DNA of 18,455 nucleotides from Candidatus Nomurabacteria bacterium (GTDB lineage: Bacteria > Patescibacteriota > Minisyncoccia > Phycocordibacterales > UBA9973), in contig CALRFB010000011.1 in assembly GCA_943356455.1 (NCBI GenBank), positions 1 through 18,455 of the forward strand, read 5' to 3'. The position numbers and the translations under genes were made by a program. The first letter of the stretch is position 1, and every line of letters begins with the position of its first letter. The notes beneath the pieces were generated by a model. That model ran no database searches. It was not told the DNA's origin and was given only the letters and a program-made list of their open reading frames with translations. Positions 18,156 to 18,455 of this stretch are shown here, one piece after another.

Positions 18156-18164
18156 AGTATATCA
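18156..18164 (-). promoter_or_regulatory. Extended -10 promoter of pilN-pilO-pilP-like-pilB
   Basis: The minus strand reads TGATATACT, ending 14 bases before the pilN ATG at 18141 (8 bases before the possible TTG start). The leader would be about 7 nt. No -35 match is seen; the upstream DNA is occupied by an inverted repeat. Confidence 0.55.
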
Positions 18165-18171
18165 TTTCCTT

Positions 18172-18197
18172 ACAGCTAAAAGGTTTTTTTAGCCTGT
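18172..18197. repeat. Imperfect inverted repeat between pilM and pilN
   Basis: ACAGCTAAAA pairs with TTTTAGCCTGT, apart from one bulged C. It lies 10 bases after the pilM stop and just upstream of the predicted pilN -10. On the minus strand no T run follows the hairpin, so it is not a standard intrinsic terminator. It could be a weak terminator, an mRNA-end structure or an operator; I cannot tell which. Confidence 0.45.
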
Positions 18198-18206
18198 GTA
18201 TAACAA

Positions 18207-18455
18207 CTACTGGAGCTTTCGAAGTGCTAGTCCAACAGCGACAGCGAATTCTGGACCAGTTTCTGCTAGTATTCCTTCGAGAAAGGCAGGGGCTTCAACT
18301 TTTTGGAATGCATTCCCGTACATAACCTCGACTTTGAAACGTTCTTCGGCTGCTTCGTAAAAACCTTTGATAAGTGACACTCCTCCGACGAGTATAACTT
18401 TACCGACAACTTTATTATAGCGACGCTCATATGCCAAGATCACGCTTTGGGTTTC
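18207..18455 (-). CDS. pilM: Type IV pilus protein PilM, C-terminal fragment
   Basis: The frame stays open to the window edge (82 residues visible, beginning ETQSVILAYERRY), so the gene continues beyond the window; the GTG at 18443 is internal. The visible part has VILVGGVSLIKGF, the ATP-binding glycine motif of the actin-like ASKHA fold, and the end GPEFAVAVGLALRKLQ, which matches the AVAxGLALR end of PilM. PilM is a cytoplasmic actin-like protein that binds the N-terminus of PilN and links the alignment complex to the motor. pilN follows after a 65-base gap with an inverted repeat and a promoter. The complete upstream part cannot be judged. Confidence 0.88.
   Translation of the reverse strand, partial: ETQSVILAYERRYNKVVGKVILVGGVSLIKGFYEAAEERFKVEVMYGNAFQKVEAPAFLEGILAETGPEFAVAVGLALRKLQ

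Overview
The window looks like a chromosomal segment from a Patescibacteria/CPR bacterium, most likely a Parcubacteria-type lineage. This rests on a compact type IV pilus locus with two motor ATPases but no outer-membrane secretin gene in view, a shortened release factor 2, very tight gene packing, and starts that lack Shine-Dalgarno sequences. The lineage call is inference from gene content; no search was possible. All 22 genes read through in the standard code, and all but the first lie on the minus strand.

Layout, left to right. A 5'-truncated SpoU/RlmB-type rRNA methyltransferase (1-678, plus) converges on the minus-strand genes at a shared hairpin terminator (about 681-708). Reading the minus strand from right to left, the units are: the end of pilM (18207-18455); pilN-pilO-(PilP-like/Fn3 protein)-pilB (18141 down to 14477); receiver protein-pilT-pilC (14439 down to 11769); the major pilin gene with its own terminator (11693 down to 11241); pilD followed by four minor pilins resembling FimT/GspH, PilW/GspJ, PilV/GspI and PilX/GspK (11158 down to 7790); ligA (7745-5655); gatC-gatA (5617-3839); and a membrane protein-prfB-ftsE-ftsX (3813-719).

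The pilus genes form a nearly complete machine for an envelope without a secretin. PilM/N/O and the PilP-like protein form the alignment complex, PilC is the platform, PilB and PilT are the extension and retraction motors, PilD processes prepilins, PilA is the filament subunit and four minor pilins are a likely priming/tip complex. The response regulator sits between the two motors, which suggests but does not prove control of pilus activity. The left half holds housekeeping functions: tRNA-dependent amidation (GatCA), replication/repair ligation (LigA), translation termination (RF2) and division-associated FtsEX.

The most interesting non-genic signal is a repeated promoter layout. Five transcription-unit starts have a -10 box 6-8 nt before the ATG (leaderless mRNA predicted), and two more have it 14 and 22 nt away. 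Six of the seven carry an extended TGn(-10). No start in the window has a convincing Shine-Dalgarno. Other oddities are zero TGA stops among 22 genes although RF2 is encoded, a membrane gene and prfB in the same frame separated by a single TAA codon, an even number of cysteines in all five pilins with none in the alignment proteins, and a degenerate zinc site in PilB. There is no stretch over 300 bases without a gene, and I saw no tRNA, rRNA, CRISPR array or mobile element.
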